A DNA stretch of 64,000 nt from Leclercia sp. 29361 (GCF_011290365.1 NZ_CP049786.1:620001-684000), one strand, 5' to 3'. Shown: positions 17,182-25,492, numbered from the stretch's first letter. Made by a program: numbers and translations. Notes: generated by a model not told the origin, from the sequence alone.

Positions 17182-18347
17182 ACAAAGAACAGCAGATGAC
17201 GACTCTGGATCGCGTGGTACGCGGGTTTTGTCGCCTGAAAAATCTCGATGAAGTGGGCGTCGGGGACGGGTTCGCCATCAACTTCGAAGAGTGGGAGTGG
17301 GAGATTGGCGTCGGGCTGTATGGCTTCTGGCGCTTTGCGGAGCATCAGCAGGATGCCGTTCTGCAGCAGTCGATCCTCGCCTGGTACGAGGGGCAAATTG
17401 CCAGAGGGCTGCCGGAGATGCAGATCAACACCACCGCGCCGATGATCGCCCTGGCGCTGGTGGCCGGGCATCATCAGCGCCAGGATCTGCTGGAGACGGT
17501 CAGCGACTGGGCCGATGCCCTGCTGCGCGATCTGCCTAAAACGGAAGAGGGCGGGTTCCAGCATGTGGTGAAAGAGCAGCCCAACACCGGCCAGCTGTGG
17601 GATGACACCCTGTTTATGACCTGTCTGTTCCTCGGGGTGGCGGGCATTGTGTTGAAGCGTCGGGATCTGATCGACGAGGCCAGCTACCAGTTTCTGCTCC
17701 ACACCCGCTACCTCAGCGATCCGGTCAGCGGCCTGTGGTATCACGGCTGGACCTTTGTCGATAAGCACCATTTTGCCGGGGCGTTCTGGGCGCGGGGCAA
17801 TGCGTGGATCACCGTCGCCATTCCGGAGTTTATCGCGCTGATGGGCGAGCATCTGGATGCCAGCGTGCGTCGCTATTTGTCGCAGGTGGTGTCGCGGCAG
17901 GTGCGCAGTCTGTGCGAACTGCAGGCGGAGAACGGCATGTGGCACACGGTGCTCGACGATCCGCTCTCGCCCCAGGAGTCCTCCGCCACGGCGGGCATCG
18001 CCTGGGGCATGCTGCGCGGGATACGGATGGGGATGCTGGATGCGTCCGTCAGCGCGCATGCCCTGCGCGCCTTCGAGGCGGTGATGGCGCGTATCGACGA
18101 CGAGGGCATCGTGCTGGAAGCCTCGCGCGGCACCATGCTGGGCTGGGATATTCAGTACTACTGCGATATCGCCATGGCCCCGGTGCCCTATGCCCAGGCG
18201 TTAACCATCCTGCTGCTGCTGGAGTACGAGCAGGGCGGCTGGCTATCGGCCGATCAGAGGCAGGACCTCGGGCAGCTGCGAGAGCAGGAACAGAATCAGC
18301 CCGATGGTGCCGCCCACCAGGGTGCCGTTGACGCGGATAAACTGTAA
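17178..18347 (+). CDS. GH105 unsaturated uronyl hydrolase (YteR/RhiN family)
   Basis: A 389-residue alpha/alpha-barrel enzyme that releases the 4,5-unsaturated uronic acid left by polysaccharide lyases. Key features are WDDTLFM (Asp142/143, the YteR catalytic Asp position), HGWTF and [16 protein letters not shown] in the order expected for GH105. It has no signal peptide, so it works on imported oligosaccharides. The start ATG overlaps the previous stop (ATGA). The last 35 residues, after LLLEYEQGG, read antisense through the 3' end of yjiN and do not look like family sequence, which suggests an original stop was lost. Substrate class (rhamnogalacturonan versus glycosaminoglycan) is undecided. 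Confidence 0.87.
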   Translation: MNKEQQMTTLDRVVRGFCRLKNLDEVGVGDGFAINFEEWEWEIGVGLYGFWRFAEHQQDAVLQQSILAWYEGQIARGLPEMQINTTAPMIALALVAGHHQRQDLLETVSDWADALLRDLPKTEEGGFQHVVKEQPNTGQLWDDTLFMTCLFLGVAGIVLKRRDLIDEASYQFLLHTRYLSDPVSGLWYHGWTFVDKHHFAGAFWARGNAWITVAIPEFIALMGEHLDASVRRYLSQVVSRQVRSLCELQAENGMWHTVLDDPLSPQESSATAGIAWGMLRGIRMGMLDASVSAHALRAFEAVMARIDDEGIVLEASRGTMLGWDIQYYCDIAMAPVPYAQALTILLLLEYEQGGWLSADQRQDLGQLREQEQNQPDGAAHQGAVDADKL

Positions 18348-19523
18348 GTCTTTGCCGATGTTGAGCTCAATCTGCCGGGACATATCTTTGGCATCCCAGC
18401 CTTTGACCGTGTCGCTGATATGGCGGGTCAGGAACGCGGCAAACTCCGGCGCCACGCGATGGGCTGCCTGCTCGAGGTGTTCGTTCAGCGAGGCGCGCAG
18501 GTTGGTGTCCGCCACCAGGGTTTCACCAAACCACAGCCCGGCATTGGCGAGGCGCTGCTTGACGCGGGAGTCGTCGCTCTGCATGTCGGCCTTCAGCCAC
18601 TGGCGCAGATCGGCCCACATCTCACCCAGATAGCGGTTAAAGGCCTCGTCGTTCTTCAGATACTCTTTGATGTTCTCCGCTTTAGCCGCGGTTTCAGGAT
18701 CGTTTTTCAGGTTCTCCACCAGCTTCAGCACCGCGCGATCGAAGGCCTGACGGATCTGGTGGGTGCGGTCGTGGCTGACGTCATCCAGGATGGCATTCAC
18801 CGCATTAGAGACCAGCTCGGCGCTCTGATCCCCCAGCCACTCGGTGGGCAAGATCATCGCCTTGCGCGGGTGTTCGGTCTTCAGCCAGTGGACGATTTGC
18901 GCGGCGATAAAGTCGCGGGTGGTGTCGCGCTGCAGGAGCGTAATCAGACGATTGATCACCGCGTCCAGCAGCACCTGGTGGCGGTTATTTTTGGTCATGC
19001 TCTCCAGCATCGCCGCGCTGGTTTCGCTGAAATCGACCTTATCCAGCGCCTTGTGCACCGCCCGCTTGAGCATGCGCTGAATGCGGCCGTCGTCGGTCAG
19101 CTCAAGGAAGCCGCTCATCACCTGCATGATATGCTGCCCGACGCGCTGGGCGTTATCCGGCTGGCTGAACCAGTTGCCGATAAGCAGAGCCGGTTCATGT
19201 TTGCGAATCAGCGCCACCAGCGACTGGGTATCGAGGAATTTCTCCTGCACGAACTGGCCGAGATTGTCGCCAATCCGGTCTTTATTACGCGGGATAATCG
19301 CCGTATGACGCGAAATAAACGGGATCGGCACCCGACGAAACAGGGCCACTACGGCAAACCAGTCAGCGAGAGCACCGACCATCGCCGCTTCGGCAATGGC
19401 CTTCACCCCCCGCACCCAGAAGGTCTGCGGCAGGAAGAGGGTGGCGATAAAGGTCGCGGCGGCAATCAGCAGCAGCGACAGCGCCAGGAGCTTGGCGCGT
19501 TTGAGTTCAGCGAGTTTTTCCAT
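18243..19523 (-). CDS. yjiN: DUF445 inner-membrane protein YjiN
   Basis: A 426-residue protein, the same length as E. coli YjiN. One membrane segment lies near the N-terminus ([19 protein letters not shown]), a second hydrophobic stretch follows ([19 protein letters not shown], the DUF445 hallmark), and one lies at the C-terminus ([20 protein letters not shown]). The middle is long and helical. Molecular function is unknown. It is convergent with, and overlaps by 105 bp, the GH105 gene. The region just upstream of its start contains the GTTCAC/GTGAAC repeat cluster described separately. Confidence 0.93.
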   Translation of the reverse strand: MEKLAELKRAKLLALSLLLIAAATFIATLFLPQTFWVRGVKAIAEAAMVGALADWFAVVALFRRVPIPFISRHTAIIPRNKDRIGDNLGQFVQEKFLDTQSLVALIRKHEPALLIGNWFSQPDNAQRVGQHIMQVMSGFLELTDDGRIQRMLKRAVHKALDKVDFSETSAAMLESMTKNNRHQVLLDAVINRLITLLQRDTTRDFIAAQIVHWLKTEHPRKAMILPTEWLGDQSAELVSNAVNAILDDVSHDRTHQIRQAFDRAVLKLVENLKNDPETAAKAENIKEYLKNDEAFNRYLGEMWADLRQWLKADMQSDDSRVKQRLANAGLWFGETLVADTNLRASLNEHLEQAAHRVAPEFAAFLTRHISDTVKGWDAKDMSRQIELNIGKDLQFIRVNGTLVGGTIGLILFLLSQLPEVLPLIGR

Positions 19524-19568
19524 AGGGTTAAGGATAGAGGGAAGCGGCGAGAAGATGCAAAATAGTTC

Positions 19569-19629
19569 TGTTTGTTCACATTTTCATTTTGTTCACGTTG
19601 CGTGAACGTTTTGTAGTCGTGAACAAACA
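19569..19629. promoter_or_regulatory. Nested inverted repeats of the GTGAACAA motif (left cluster)
   Basis: Four copies of one motif occur in 61 bp: TGTTTGTTCAC (19569-19579), TTTGTTCACG (19588-19597), CGTGAACG (19601-19608) and GTGAACAAACA (19619-19629). The outer pair is an 11-bp perfect inverted repeat. The inner pair is GTTCACG-TTG-CGTGAAC. The cluster overlaps the last codons of the phosphatase and lies 46 bp upstream of yjiN. The same motif recurs at 20415-20472 before the AbiEi-like gene, so one DNA-binding protein may recognise both. Confidence 0.75.
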
Positions 19630-20357
19630 ATGGAGGTTATTGTCATCCCGGGACTGCATAAACAGAGCGTCCCGCTGGCGGTATCGAATAACCCGAGCCC
19701 GGATTGAGGATGACGAGGTGGCAGGCCAAAATCCAGGTTCAGCGTATTTTCACGTAAACAACGTGACGGTTCCACCGGCGTATGGCCGCAAATCACTAAA
19801 TCGATATCGGCGACAGGTGTTGAGACTGTGAGTCTGCGGCGACGGCGGCCAACGAGACAGCTGTGATGCACGGCGGGATGTTGTTGCCAGAGCGCCTGTA
19901 AGAATTCGTCGAAATGATGCATGTTCTCCGGGATTTCGGCGTGAAGCACCGCAAGACGTCGCTCGCCCGCAGAAACTAAAATCACCATGGGCAGATTTTC
20001 TATTTTCTTGCACAGCGCAGCCCGTTCATCTTCGGCCAGGGCAAAAAACCAGCCGCCTCCGTCCGCAATGATCTGTTCTTTTTTCGACATTTTGGCTGCA
20101 TGGCTGGCCCGTTGCCAGTTGATAAGATTCTGTTCATGATTGCCGCGCACGGAAAAAAACCATGGCTGGTTAAGCAGATGCAGGCACTCCAGCGGTGAAT
20201 CGCCGCGATCAAAAAGATCGCCAGTGACGATGAGGCGATCGCGCTGGGGCTCGAAATGAACGTGGCTGAGTAAGGCTTCCAGCATCGTCCAGCGGCCGTG
20301 TAAATCCCCGAGGATAAAATCCCGTCCGGCCGTGTCTGGCAAAAGTGAAACAATCAT
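19593..20357 (-). CDS. PPP-family protein phosphatase, PrpA/PphB-like
   Basis: A 254-residue metallophosphoesterase. The three PPP signatures are complete: GDLHG (17-21), GDLFDRG (46-52) and RGNHE (71-75), with the later metal ligand in VICGHTP near residue 210. E. coli PphA and PphB are near 218 residues. This one is longer because of a tail (SPGMTITSIVCSRLQNVHAT) that runs into the repeated GTTCAC motifs and has no family character. It could act on phosphoproteins or on dinucleoside polyphosphates. It lies between yjiN and a divergent AbiE-like module, with operator-like motifs at both ends of the gene. Confidence 0.85.
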   Translation of the reverse strand: MIVSLLPDTAGRDFILGDLHGRWTMLEALLSHVHFEPQRDRLIVTGDLFDRGDSPLECLHLLNQPWFFSVRGNHEQNLINWQRASHAAKMSKKEQIIADGGGWFFALAEDERAALCKKIENLPMVILVSAGERRLAVLHAEIPENMHHFDEFLQALWQQHPAVHHSCLVGRRRRRLTVSTPVADIDLVICGHTPVEPSRCLRENTLNLDFGLPPRHPQSGLGLFDTASGTLCLCSPGMTITSIVCSRLQNVHAT

Positions 20358-20414
20358 AAGGTTTCCATTCCGTTGAACCTGTGGATACTAAAACACCAGT
20401 TGCAGGTAGCGAAG

Positions 20415-20472
20415 GTTTGTTCATAAAATAGCAGTGTTCATGATGCGTGAACAATAAAAGGGCGTGAACAAG
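20415..20472. promoter_or_regulatory. GTGAACAA motif cluster upstream of the AbiEi-like gene (right cluster)
   Basis: Motifs GTTTGTTCAT (20415-20424), TGTTCATGATGCGTGAACA (20435-20453, an imperfect palindrome) and CGTGAACAAG (20463-20472) occupy the region between the phosphatase start and the ATG at 20475. The last copy abuts the start codon, with no strong ribosome site. This arrangement fits autorepression by the antitoxin-like protein, as known for AbiEi-type antitoxins binding inverted repeats at their own promoter. Confidence 0.65.
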
Positions 20473-20474
20473 CG

Positions 20475-21473
20475 ATGACGGAAAACGATATTATAGAGAG
20501 TCTCTTTGACCAGCTTCCCACGGAGCTGAGATTTCTTGATTTTGTCTCCTCGCAGTCCGGGAAAGACTACGGCGACGACGGCATTCTGAAGATGAGCATC
20601 CCTGGTAGTGAAGCGATCGCTTTTAATGTGGAGATAAAAACGCAACCACGACGATCCTGGCTTGAGCAATGGCACATGCGGCATCAAAACGATCCCTTGC
20701 CACCCTTGGTTGCATGCCTTTACCTCTCTCCCGCACTTCAACAGTACTGCGTCGAACATAATATCAACTTTATTGATGGGGCAGGAAACGCCCGAATTGT
20801 GGCCCCCGGCATCTATATCCATATCAGCGGCAAGAAGGGGGAACGGGCCACGCCTTCAGGCACCGTCTCTGTCGGCATCATGAAACTGCTGTTTGTTTTG
20901 CTCGCGGATGACAAGGCCATTAACTATACCTATCGGGAGATAGCGCAACTGGCGGGAATTTCGCTGGGCATGGTCAGCAAAGGCTTTGATTATCTGGAGA
21001 GTAAAAACCTCTACCGCGTCAGTCAGGGCGGACGGCGTTTAACCCGTGTTAACGATCTCTACTGGCTGTGGGTACAGGAATATCCTTTAGTGTTGCGGCC
21101 CAAACTGAAGACGCTGAAGATGCAGGGTGAAGTGCAATGGAGTGACAACCTGTTATTAGCGGGTGAATGCTGGTCGGGGGAGGTTGCAGGTCACATTCTC
21201 AGCGGGGGGTATTTGCATCCGGAAAACGTGAAATTATTTACCCCTTACAGCTTTAATGAGCGGCGGAAAAAACTTGATATGCGTCCCACACCCTCCGGAA
21301 ATTGGGAGTTGATTGAGTGCTTCTGGGGAGAGACATTTCCTGTACGCGAAAATGAACGCGCCTGGGCGTTGTTAACTATCGCTGAGCTACTGGCGACCAA
21401 TGACGATCGCAACATTGAGACAGCGAGAAAAATTAATGAAAAATACCTTCACATTACAAAGCCCACTGTCTGA
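20475..21473 (+). CDS. AbiEi-like (type IV antitoxin-like) winged-helix protein
   Basis: A 332-residue protein. Residues 151-185 (YTYREIAQLAGISLGMVSKG) form a helix-turn-helix with a following wing (GGRRLTRV). The N-terminal 110 residues have alpha/beta texture, including NVEIKTQPRRSW, VACLYLSP and NFIDGAGNARI. The size, central HTH and coupling to a nucleotidyltransferase gene match the COG4861/COG4849 pair, relatives of the AbiEi/AbiEii type IV toxin-antitoxin systems. It overlaps the partner by 38 bp. It probably represses the operon through the GTGAACAA motifs. Anti-phage activity is possible but not shown by sequence. Confidence 0.75.
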   Translation: MTENDIIESLFDQLPTELRFLDFVSSQSGKDYGDDGILKMSIPGSEAIAFNVEIKTQPRRSWLEQWHMRHQNDPLPPLVACLYLSPALQQYCVEHNINFIDGAGNARIVAPGIYIHISGKKGERATPSGTVSVGIMKLLFVLLADDKAINYTYREIAQLAGISLGMVSKGFDYLESKNLYRVSQGGRRLTRVNDLYWLWVQEYPLVLRPKLKTLKMQGEVQWSDNLLLAGECWSGEVAGHILSGGYLHPENVKLFTPYSFNERRKKLDMRPTPSGNWELIECFWGETFPVRENERAWALLTIAELLATNDDRNIETARKINEKYLHITKPTV

Positions 21474-22251
21474 GAACATTAGCGCCACGCTGGCGCGTAT
21501 CTCGACCGTTTGCCGCGAGGCGCAATGCGACTTTTTTGTTGCCGGTGCGATGGCACGTGAAGTGGTATTAACGCATCTTTATGGCCGAAATAGCGGACGG
21601 CATACGCGTGATATTGATATTGCTGTCCTTATTCATCGCTGGGACGATTTTCATGCGCTAAAAGCGGCTATGCAGGCGCAGGGGGCAATTGAGATACCGG
21701 GTAAAGTGCAGCGCCTGTTATGGGAAGGGGTCGAGGTCGATATTTTACCCTTCGGCGAGATTGCACGGGGCAATGAGATCCTCTGGCCGCCGGAGCTGGA
21801 CGTGGCGATGTCCGTCGAAGGGTTTGAAGAGGCATATGCTAATACCCTGACGATTGAGATACCCGGTTGCGGCGACGTGCGTTTCTGTTCCTTGCCTGGA
21901 CTGCTGCTGCTAAAACTCTTCGCCTGGCGTGAGCGAGGGGATGAATTTACCAAAGACGCCATTGATATCCACAAGATCCTGCATGAGTATCATCACGTTG
22001 AAGAGTCTCGTCTTTACGATAACGGCGAATGGGGCGATAGCGTGGAGTGGGACCCTGAACGCATGGGTGCGCTGCTGGCGGGCAGCGACGTGGCCGCACT
22101 GATGACCGACGAAAACCGAGCCAGCCTTCAGCAGTTTGATATGCAAAAACTGGTGGATGCCATGGTGCGGCAAAACCTTGATGTGAATGCGGCGCACGTT
22201 GAAAACCTGGTCAGTGATTTCTGGCGCACGCTGCTGGAAACACCCGCTTAA
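21436..22251 (+). CDS. AbiEii/AbiGii-like nucleotidyltransferase (putative toxin)
   Basis: A 271-residue nucleotidyltransferase-fold protein. It shows VAGAMAREVVL, then RDIDIAV carrying the metal-binding Asp pair (Asp59, Asp61), and a third Asp in VEVDILPFGE (Asp102). AbiEii-type toxins use this fold to add nucleotides to tRNA or bind GTP. The canonical GS motif just before the Asp pair is replaced by RHTR, which is typical of the COG4849 branch as far as can be judged. The start at ATG 21436 lies inside the antitoxin-like gene. Its 3' end overlaps the convergent lysE-type gene by 4 bp. Confidence 0.78.
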   Translation: MKNTFTLQSPLSENISATLARISTVCREAQCDFFVAGAMAREVVLTHLYGRNSGRHTRDIDIAVLIHRWDDFHALKAAMQAQGAIEIPGKVQRLLWEGVEVDILPFGEIARGNEILWPPELDVAMSVEGFEEAYANTLTIEIPGCGDVRFCSLPGLLLLKLFAWRERGDEFTKDAIDIHKILHEYHHVEESRLYDNGEWGDSVEWDPERMGALLAGSDVAALMTDENRASLQQFDMQKLVDAMVRQNLDVNAAHVENLVSDFWRTLLETPA

Positions 22252-22883
22252 AAACGCATGACTATTATCCAGGTGCCAAACCCTATCAGCACCGCCCCTG
22301 CCACGCGCTCAATCTTCCAGAGGTTGTGGCTCAACCGCCGTTGTACGGCGGGCAGGGCGATAAACGACACCACCGCCAGATCCCACATCAACACCACCGT
22401 GACCATCCATATCCCGCTGACCGACTGCTGCAACAGGGTGACGTTCGGGCCCAGCAGCGCGGTCATCAGCGCGAGATAAAAGAGCGCGTTTTTCGGATTT
22501 AACACCGCCGACCCCAGCCCGAGCAGGAACTGTCGGTGCCAGGAGGGGCGCTCCGGCTCGGCCCTATCCAGTGCCAGCGTGCGGGCGCGGCTTTGCACCA
22601 GATGCCAGCCGATCCACAGCAGATACAGCGCGCCCAGCAGTTCAATAATACTGAAAAGCAGCGTGAACTGACGCAGCGCGCTTGCACCAATTATCACCAG
22701 CAGGATGTAGAGCCCGTTGCCCGCGGCGATCCCCACGCACAGCCCGGCGCTGCCGCGCAGGCGGTGGCGGGCGGCGAAGCCCATCAACAAAAAGAAATCC
22801 GGGCCGGGGCTGAGCAGGGCGACAAAATGCGCCAGCGCGAGGGCCAAAAAAGCGGGCGGGAAGAGAGTGGTTAGCAGTTCCAT
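22248..22883 (-). CDS. LysE/RhtB-family exporter
   Basis: A 211-residue inner-membrane protein with six hydrophobic segments and the family signature LLSPGPDFFLLMGFAARHRL near the N-terminus, plus LGLGSAVLNPKNALFYLAL midway. Members export amino acids such as threonine, homoserine, leucine or arginine; specificity cannot be read. It lies just downstream of an AraC regulator on the same strand, 47 bp apart. Its ribosome site GAGGT lies in one arm of an 8-bp inverted repeat. Confidence 0.93.
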   Translation of the reverse strand: MELLTTLFPPAFLALALAHFVALLSPGPDFFLLMGFAARHRLRGSAGLCVGIAAGNGLYILLVIIGASALRQFTLLFSIIELLGALYLLWIGWHLVQSRARTLALDRAEPERPSWHRQFLLGLGSAVLNPKNALFYLALMTALLGPNVTLLQQSVSGIWMVTVVLMWDLAVVSFIALPAVQRRLSHNLWKIERVAGAVLIGFGTWIIVMRF

Positions 22884-22885
22884 AG

Positions 22886-22911
22886 TGACCTCATCAGCAA
22901 AACTGAGGTCA
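22886..22911 (-). promoter_or_regulatory. Hairpin covering the ribosome site of the LysE-type gene
   Basis: On the minus strand TGACCTCA, ten bases, then TGAGGTCA form a perfect 8-bp inverted repeat. The second arm contains GAGGT, the ribosome site 6 bases before the start ATG at 22883. Folding would sequester it. Alternatively the palindrome is a protein operator. Confidence 0.6.
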
Positions 22912-22930
22912 GGCTACGCCGACGCGGGCG

Positions 22931-23674
22931 CTAATTATTGTCGGATATTGATCGGCCGGTGGCGTACTGGCGTGGGGTGGCGGCCGTGTAGCTGACAAAG
23001 GTTTTATGGAAGTGGCTCTGATCGGCAAAGCCGCTCTGGTAGCTGACGTCGGCAATGCCATCCCCGGCACGCAGGCGCGCTTTGGCGAACTCTATTCTCG
23101 ATATGGCAAGAAAAGAGCCCGGCGTCAGGCCGGTATCCTGCTTAAAGGTTCTGATAAGCGTCTCTTTGCGCAGTGAGAAGCGTTGGGCTAATGCGTCCAG
23201 CGACGGCGGTGTTTGCAGGCTGTGGCGTAGCGTCTGCTGAAGCGCAAGACTGGTGGGACGCAGGGTGACGGGGGGCGTTTGCCTGGCGGCAAGCAGGGAG
23301 AGAAGCCTGTCGATGGCCGGGGCTGAAAGCGTTTCAACGACGGTCAGATACTGGCGAAACAGCGCCTCATTGCGGATCACCTGCATGGCGGGCTGAAGGT
23401 CGGTCTCCAGATAAAGCATATGGTAACTGCGCGGCTGTCCGGCGATTGGATTACAGCTGTGCGGCATCTGCGCGGGGATAACAATCAGATCGCCAGGATA
23501 AAGGGTGAACGGCTCGCCGTTGCAGGTGCAGCAGGTTTGCCCCTCCAGGATGGCACCAATGGACAGCTGTGCATGGCTGTGACGCTTATAGGCCAGGGTG
23601 CTTTGCCAGGTGCTGCGTAGCTCCACGCCGGGCTGGCGAAGGAAGGTCTGATTAACGTGGCGCGTGTGGGTCAT
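22931..23674 (-). CDS. AraC-family transcriptional regulator
   Basis: A 247-residue AraC regulator with an N-terminal cupin (HSHAQLSIGAILEGQTCC, YPGDLIVIPAQMPHSCNP) and two C-terminal HTH motifs (DALAQRFSLRKETLIRTFKQ; IADVSYQSGFADQSHFHKTF). The start MTHTRHVNQTF at 23674 is favoured because the cupin begins normally there; an in-frame extension to 23785 is unlikely. It is encoded directly upstream of the LysE exporter and probably activates it in response to an exported amino acid. Confidence 0.9.
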   Translation of the reverse strand: MTHTRHVNQTFLRQPGVELRSTWQSTLAYKRHSHAQLSIGAILEGQTCCTCNGEPFTLYPGDLIVIPAQMPHSCNPIAGQPRSYHMLYLETDLQPAMQVIRNEALFRQYLTVVETLSAPAIDRLLSLLAARQTPPVTLRPTSLALQQTLRHSLQTPPSLDALAQRFSLRKETLIRTFKQDTGLTPGSFLAISRIEFAKARLRAGDGIADVSYQSGFADQSHFHKTFVSYTAATPRQYATGRSISDNN

Positions 23675-23951
23675 GTTGATTACCGGTAAGAGGGATAAGG
23701 GGGTTATAGCATGATGGGGGATACGAATCCCTTCTTCGTTTTTGGCATCGTGCCAGCATAGATTGCAAAATCCTGTTAGACACAAAATAGTGCAACAATA
23801 AGCTCATTAAAGAATCGCCTTCTTATAATTTTTATGTAAAGCATCTCAATAATAATCCTTCTGAATGTATGCTTTCGAATGGTAATAACTATTTCAACGG
23901 CGTTTATGTAGTGATATAAATTTCAGGGATGTTGAATAAGAGAGGGATATC

Positions 23952-24644
23952 ATGGTCGATACCGCTATTTTCGTAGGAAATATAGCTACGGATGATGTGA
24001 AAAAGGTTGCTAACAGGATTTATGATATAATCGTATCACCGGGCATTATTCCTGGATTAATAAATGGGGCCCTTACCGTTCCGCTTGATTTAGGGTATCT
24101 TGCTATAGGCTATATTGATACGGATTCACGTTTTGCCCATCAAACTCAGCGAATCCGTATGGCAGAGGCAATTCATAACGATATTTTAAATTATGATCAC
24201 ATCACAAACGCGGTTGAAAAAATATTTGAAAAATTCAATAAATACCTCAGTATAAGACAGCAAGACAATGTTTATCGTAGTGTTGTTTCATCTATCGCAG
24301 GTCGCTTAATTACCGCTAAAATTATTTCAACAATAGGGACGGCAGTTCTCACACGTGTATCCTTCATTGGTGCAAAGACAGCTAATAACTGGATTGGCAG
24401 AGTCACTATGGTATTGCTTATTGGCGGGATGGCTGAACGTTCGATTAGCGTGTCTGAAGAGCTTGCTATTAAAGCACCTGAAATATATCAATTACTTCGT
24501 CCACATGATTATGATCTAACATATTTTCTTTTTGAACCTGCTGTAGAACCATTTGTGGAAGCCGTTCATATAGCAAACCAATTTGGGCAGCCTTATTTCA
24601 ATGAAATAATTGAAATAGTTGAGCGTAAATTAAATGGCAAATAA
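23952..24644 (+). CDS. Unknown protein of an orphan T6SS islet, possible membrane-active effector
   Basis: A 230-residue protein of unknown family. The start ATG follows AAGAGAGGGATATC. A short hydrophobic hairpin (IIPGLINGALTVPLDLGYLA) lies at 33-55. A Gly/Ala-rich hydrophobic region (SSIAGRLITAKIISTIGTAV, then VTMVLLIGGMAE) follows near 120-165, of the type found in pore-forming toxins. No signal peptide. It overlaps the next small membrane-protein gene by 11 bp, and an Hcp gene follows. Base composition is much more AT-rich than the flanks. The effector role is inferred only from context and hydrophobicity. Confidence 0.6.
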   Translation: MVDTAIFVGNIATDDVKKVANRIYDIIVSPGIIPGLINGALTVPLDLGYLAIGYIDTDSRFAHQTQRIRMAEAIHNDILNYDHITNAVEKIFEKFNKYLSIRQQDNVYRSVVSSIAGRLITAKIISTIGTAVLTRVSFIGAKTANNWIGRVTMVLLIGGMAERSISVSEELAIKAPEIYQLLRPHDYDLTYFLFEPAVEPFVEAVHIANQFGQPYFNEIIEIVERKLNGK

Positions 24645-24883
24645 CACTGCTTTCTCGTTTATCTATAAATATATTCTAAATATATTGCTGTGGGTCACCG
24701 TTCATATCTGGAGTTTTTTCGAGTCCCTGTTTTGTCGGTGGCTTTATACTTTGCATTATGCTGCCTGTCGTGTGGCCAATGAAGTTCTTTTTTGCCATTT
24801 TATGGTTGATAGTATTCTACTTATGTTCAAAAGTTGTCAGATTTTTAGAAAACTATCTTGAAAGAAACAAAAACAGTGAATAG
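24634..24883 (+). pseudogene. Small membrane protein (possible immunity protein), apparent frameshift
   Basis: Translation from ATG 24634 gives MANNTAFSFIYKYILNILLW... with one membrane helix. After WSFFES the frame becomes cysteine- and serine-rich and stops at 24861. The other frame continues as VGGFILCIMLPVVWPMKFFF, a further hydrophobic run and a charged tail ending KNSE, with a stop at 24881-24883, 9 bp before hcp. Removing one T from the T6 run near 24714-24719 joins the two into an 83-residue protein with about three membrane segments. This is either a recent frameshift, a sequencing error or programmed slippage. Confidence 0.6.
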
Positions 24884-24892
24884 GGAAATAAA

Positions 24893-25372
24893 ATGTCTAA
24901 TCCTGCTTATTTATGGTTAACAGATGAAAATGGATCTCCTGTTGTGGGAGGATGTTGCGTATTGGGCCGTGTGGGATCTATTGAGATAAAATCGTTGTCA
25001 CACCACATGACTATCCCGACAGATCCAAACACGGGAAAATTAACAGGTACGCGTATCCATACGCCAATATTAATACAAAAAGAGTTTGACCGTGTAACGC
25101 CACTTTTATATCGCGCTATTAGTCGCGGCCACACGCTTAAGTCAGCAGAAATTAAAATGTATCAAATCGTAGAATCGGGAAGGGAGATGGAATATTTTAA
25201 CATCTATATGGAAAATGTTAAAATCACAGGAATTACGCCCAGCCTTCATCCGGGCTCGGGAACAGGGACCCATTTAGAAAATATTGAGCTTCGCTACGAG
25301 TCTATTCAATGGAAGTATGTCGACGGAAATATTGTCTTCAAAGACAGCTGGAACGAACGCTGCGTCGCATGA
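24893..25372 (+). CDS. hcp: Hcp-family type VI secretion tube protein
   Basis: A 159-residue Hcp: it opens AYLWLTDENGSPVVGG and contains the conserved GSIEIKSLSH, then LYRAISRGHTLKSAEIKMYQ and the C-terminal IELRYESIQWKYVDGNI. Hcp hexamers form the expelled tube and carry effectors. No other T6SS structural gene lies in the window, so this is an orphan copy in an AT-rich islet with the two preceding genes. It lacks a C-terminal toxin extension. Having the partners upstream of hcp is less usual than downstream. Confidence 0.9.
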   Translation: MSNPAYLWLTDENGSPVVGGCCVLGRVGSIEIKSLSHHMTIPTDPNTGKLTGTRIHTPILIQKEFDRVTPLLYRAISRGHTLKSAEIKMYQIVESGREMEYFNIYMENVKITGITPSLHPGSGTGTHLENIELRYESIQWKYVDGNIVFKDSWNERCVA

Positions 25373-25389
25373 CTGAAGCAATAATATCC

Positions 25390-25412
25390 CGCGCCACCCA
25401 CCGGGTGGCGCG
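25390..25412 (+). terminator. Terminator-like hairpin after hcp
   Basis: CGCGCCACCC-ACC-GGGTGGCGCG is a perfect 10-bp stem with a 3-nt loop, 18 bp past the hcp stop. No long T run follows, so it may act as a weak terminator or RNA-stabilising hairpin. Confidence 0.6.
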
Positions 25413-25492
25413 CCATGTATACCTAACTTTACCTGCAAACCCAGCCATTTTGACTACCCTTAATACCCAACGCGGTAAAAAAGGAGGCAACA

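Noticed and set aside
18420..19565. A 381-codon plus-strand frame opposite yjiN
   Set aside because: Shadow of a conserved DUF445 gene; composition and lack of motifs argue against coding.
23952..25372. A complete type VI secretion cluster
   Set aside because: Only hcp is present; no TssB, TssC, TssK, ClpV, VgrG or baseplate gene is in the window.
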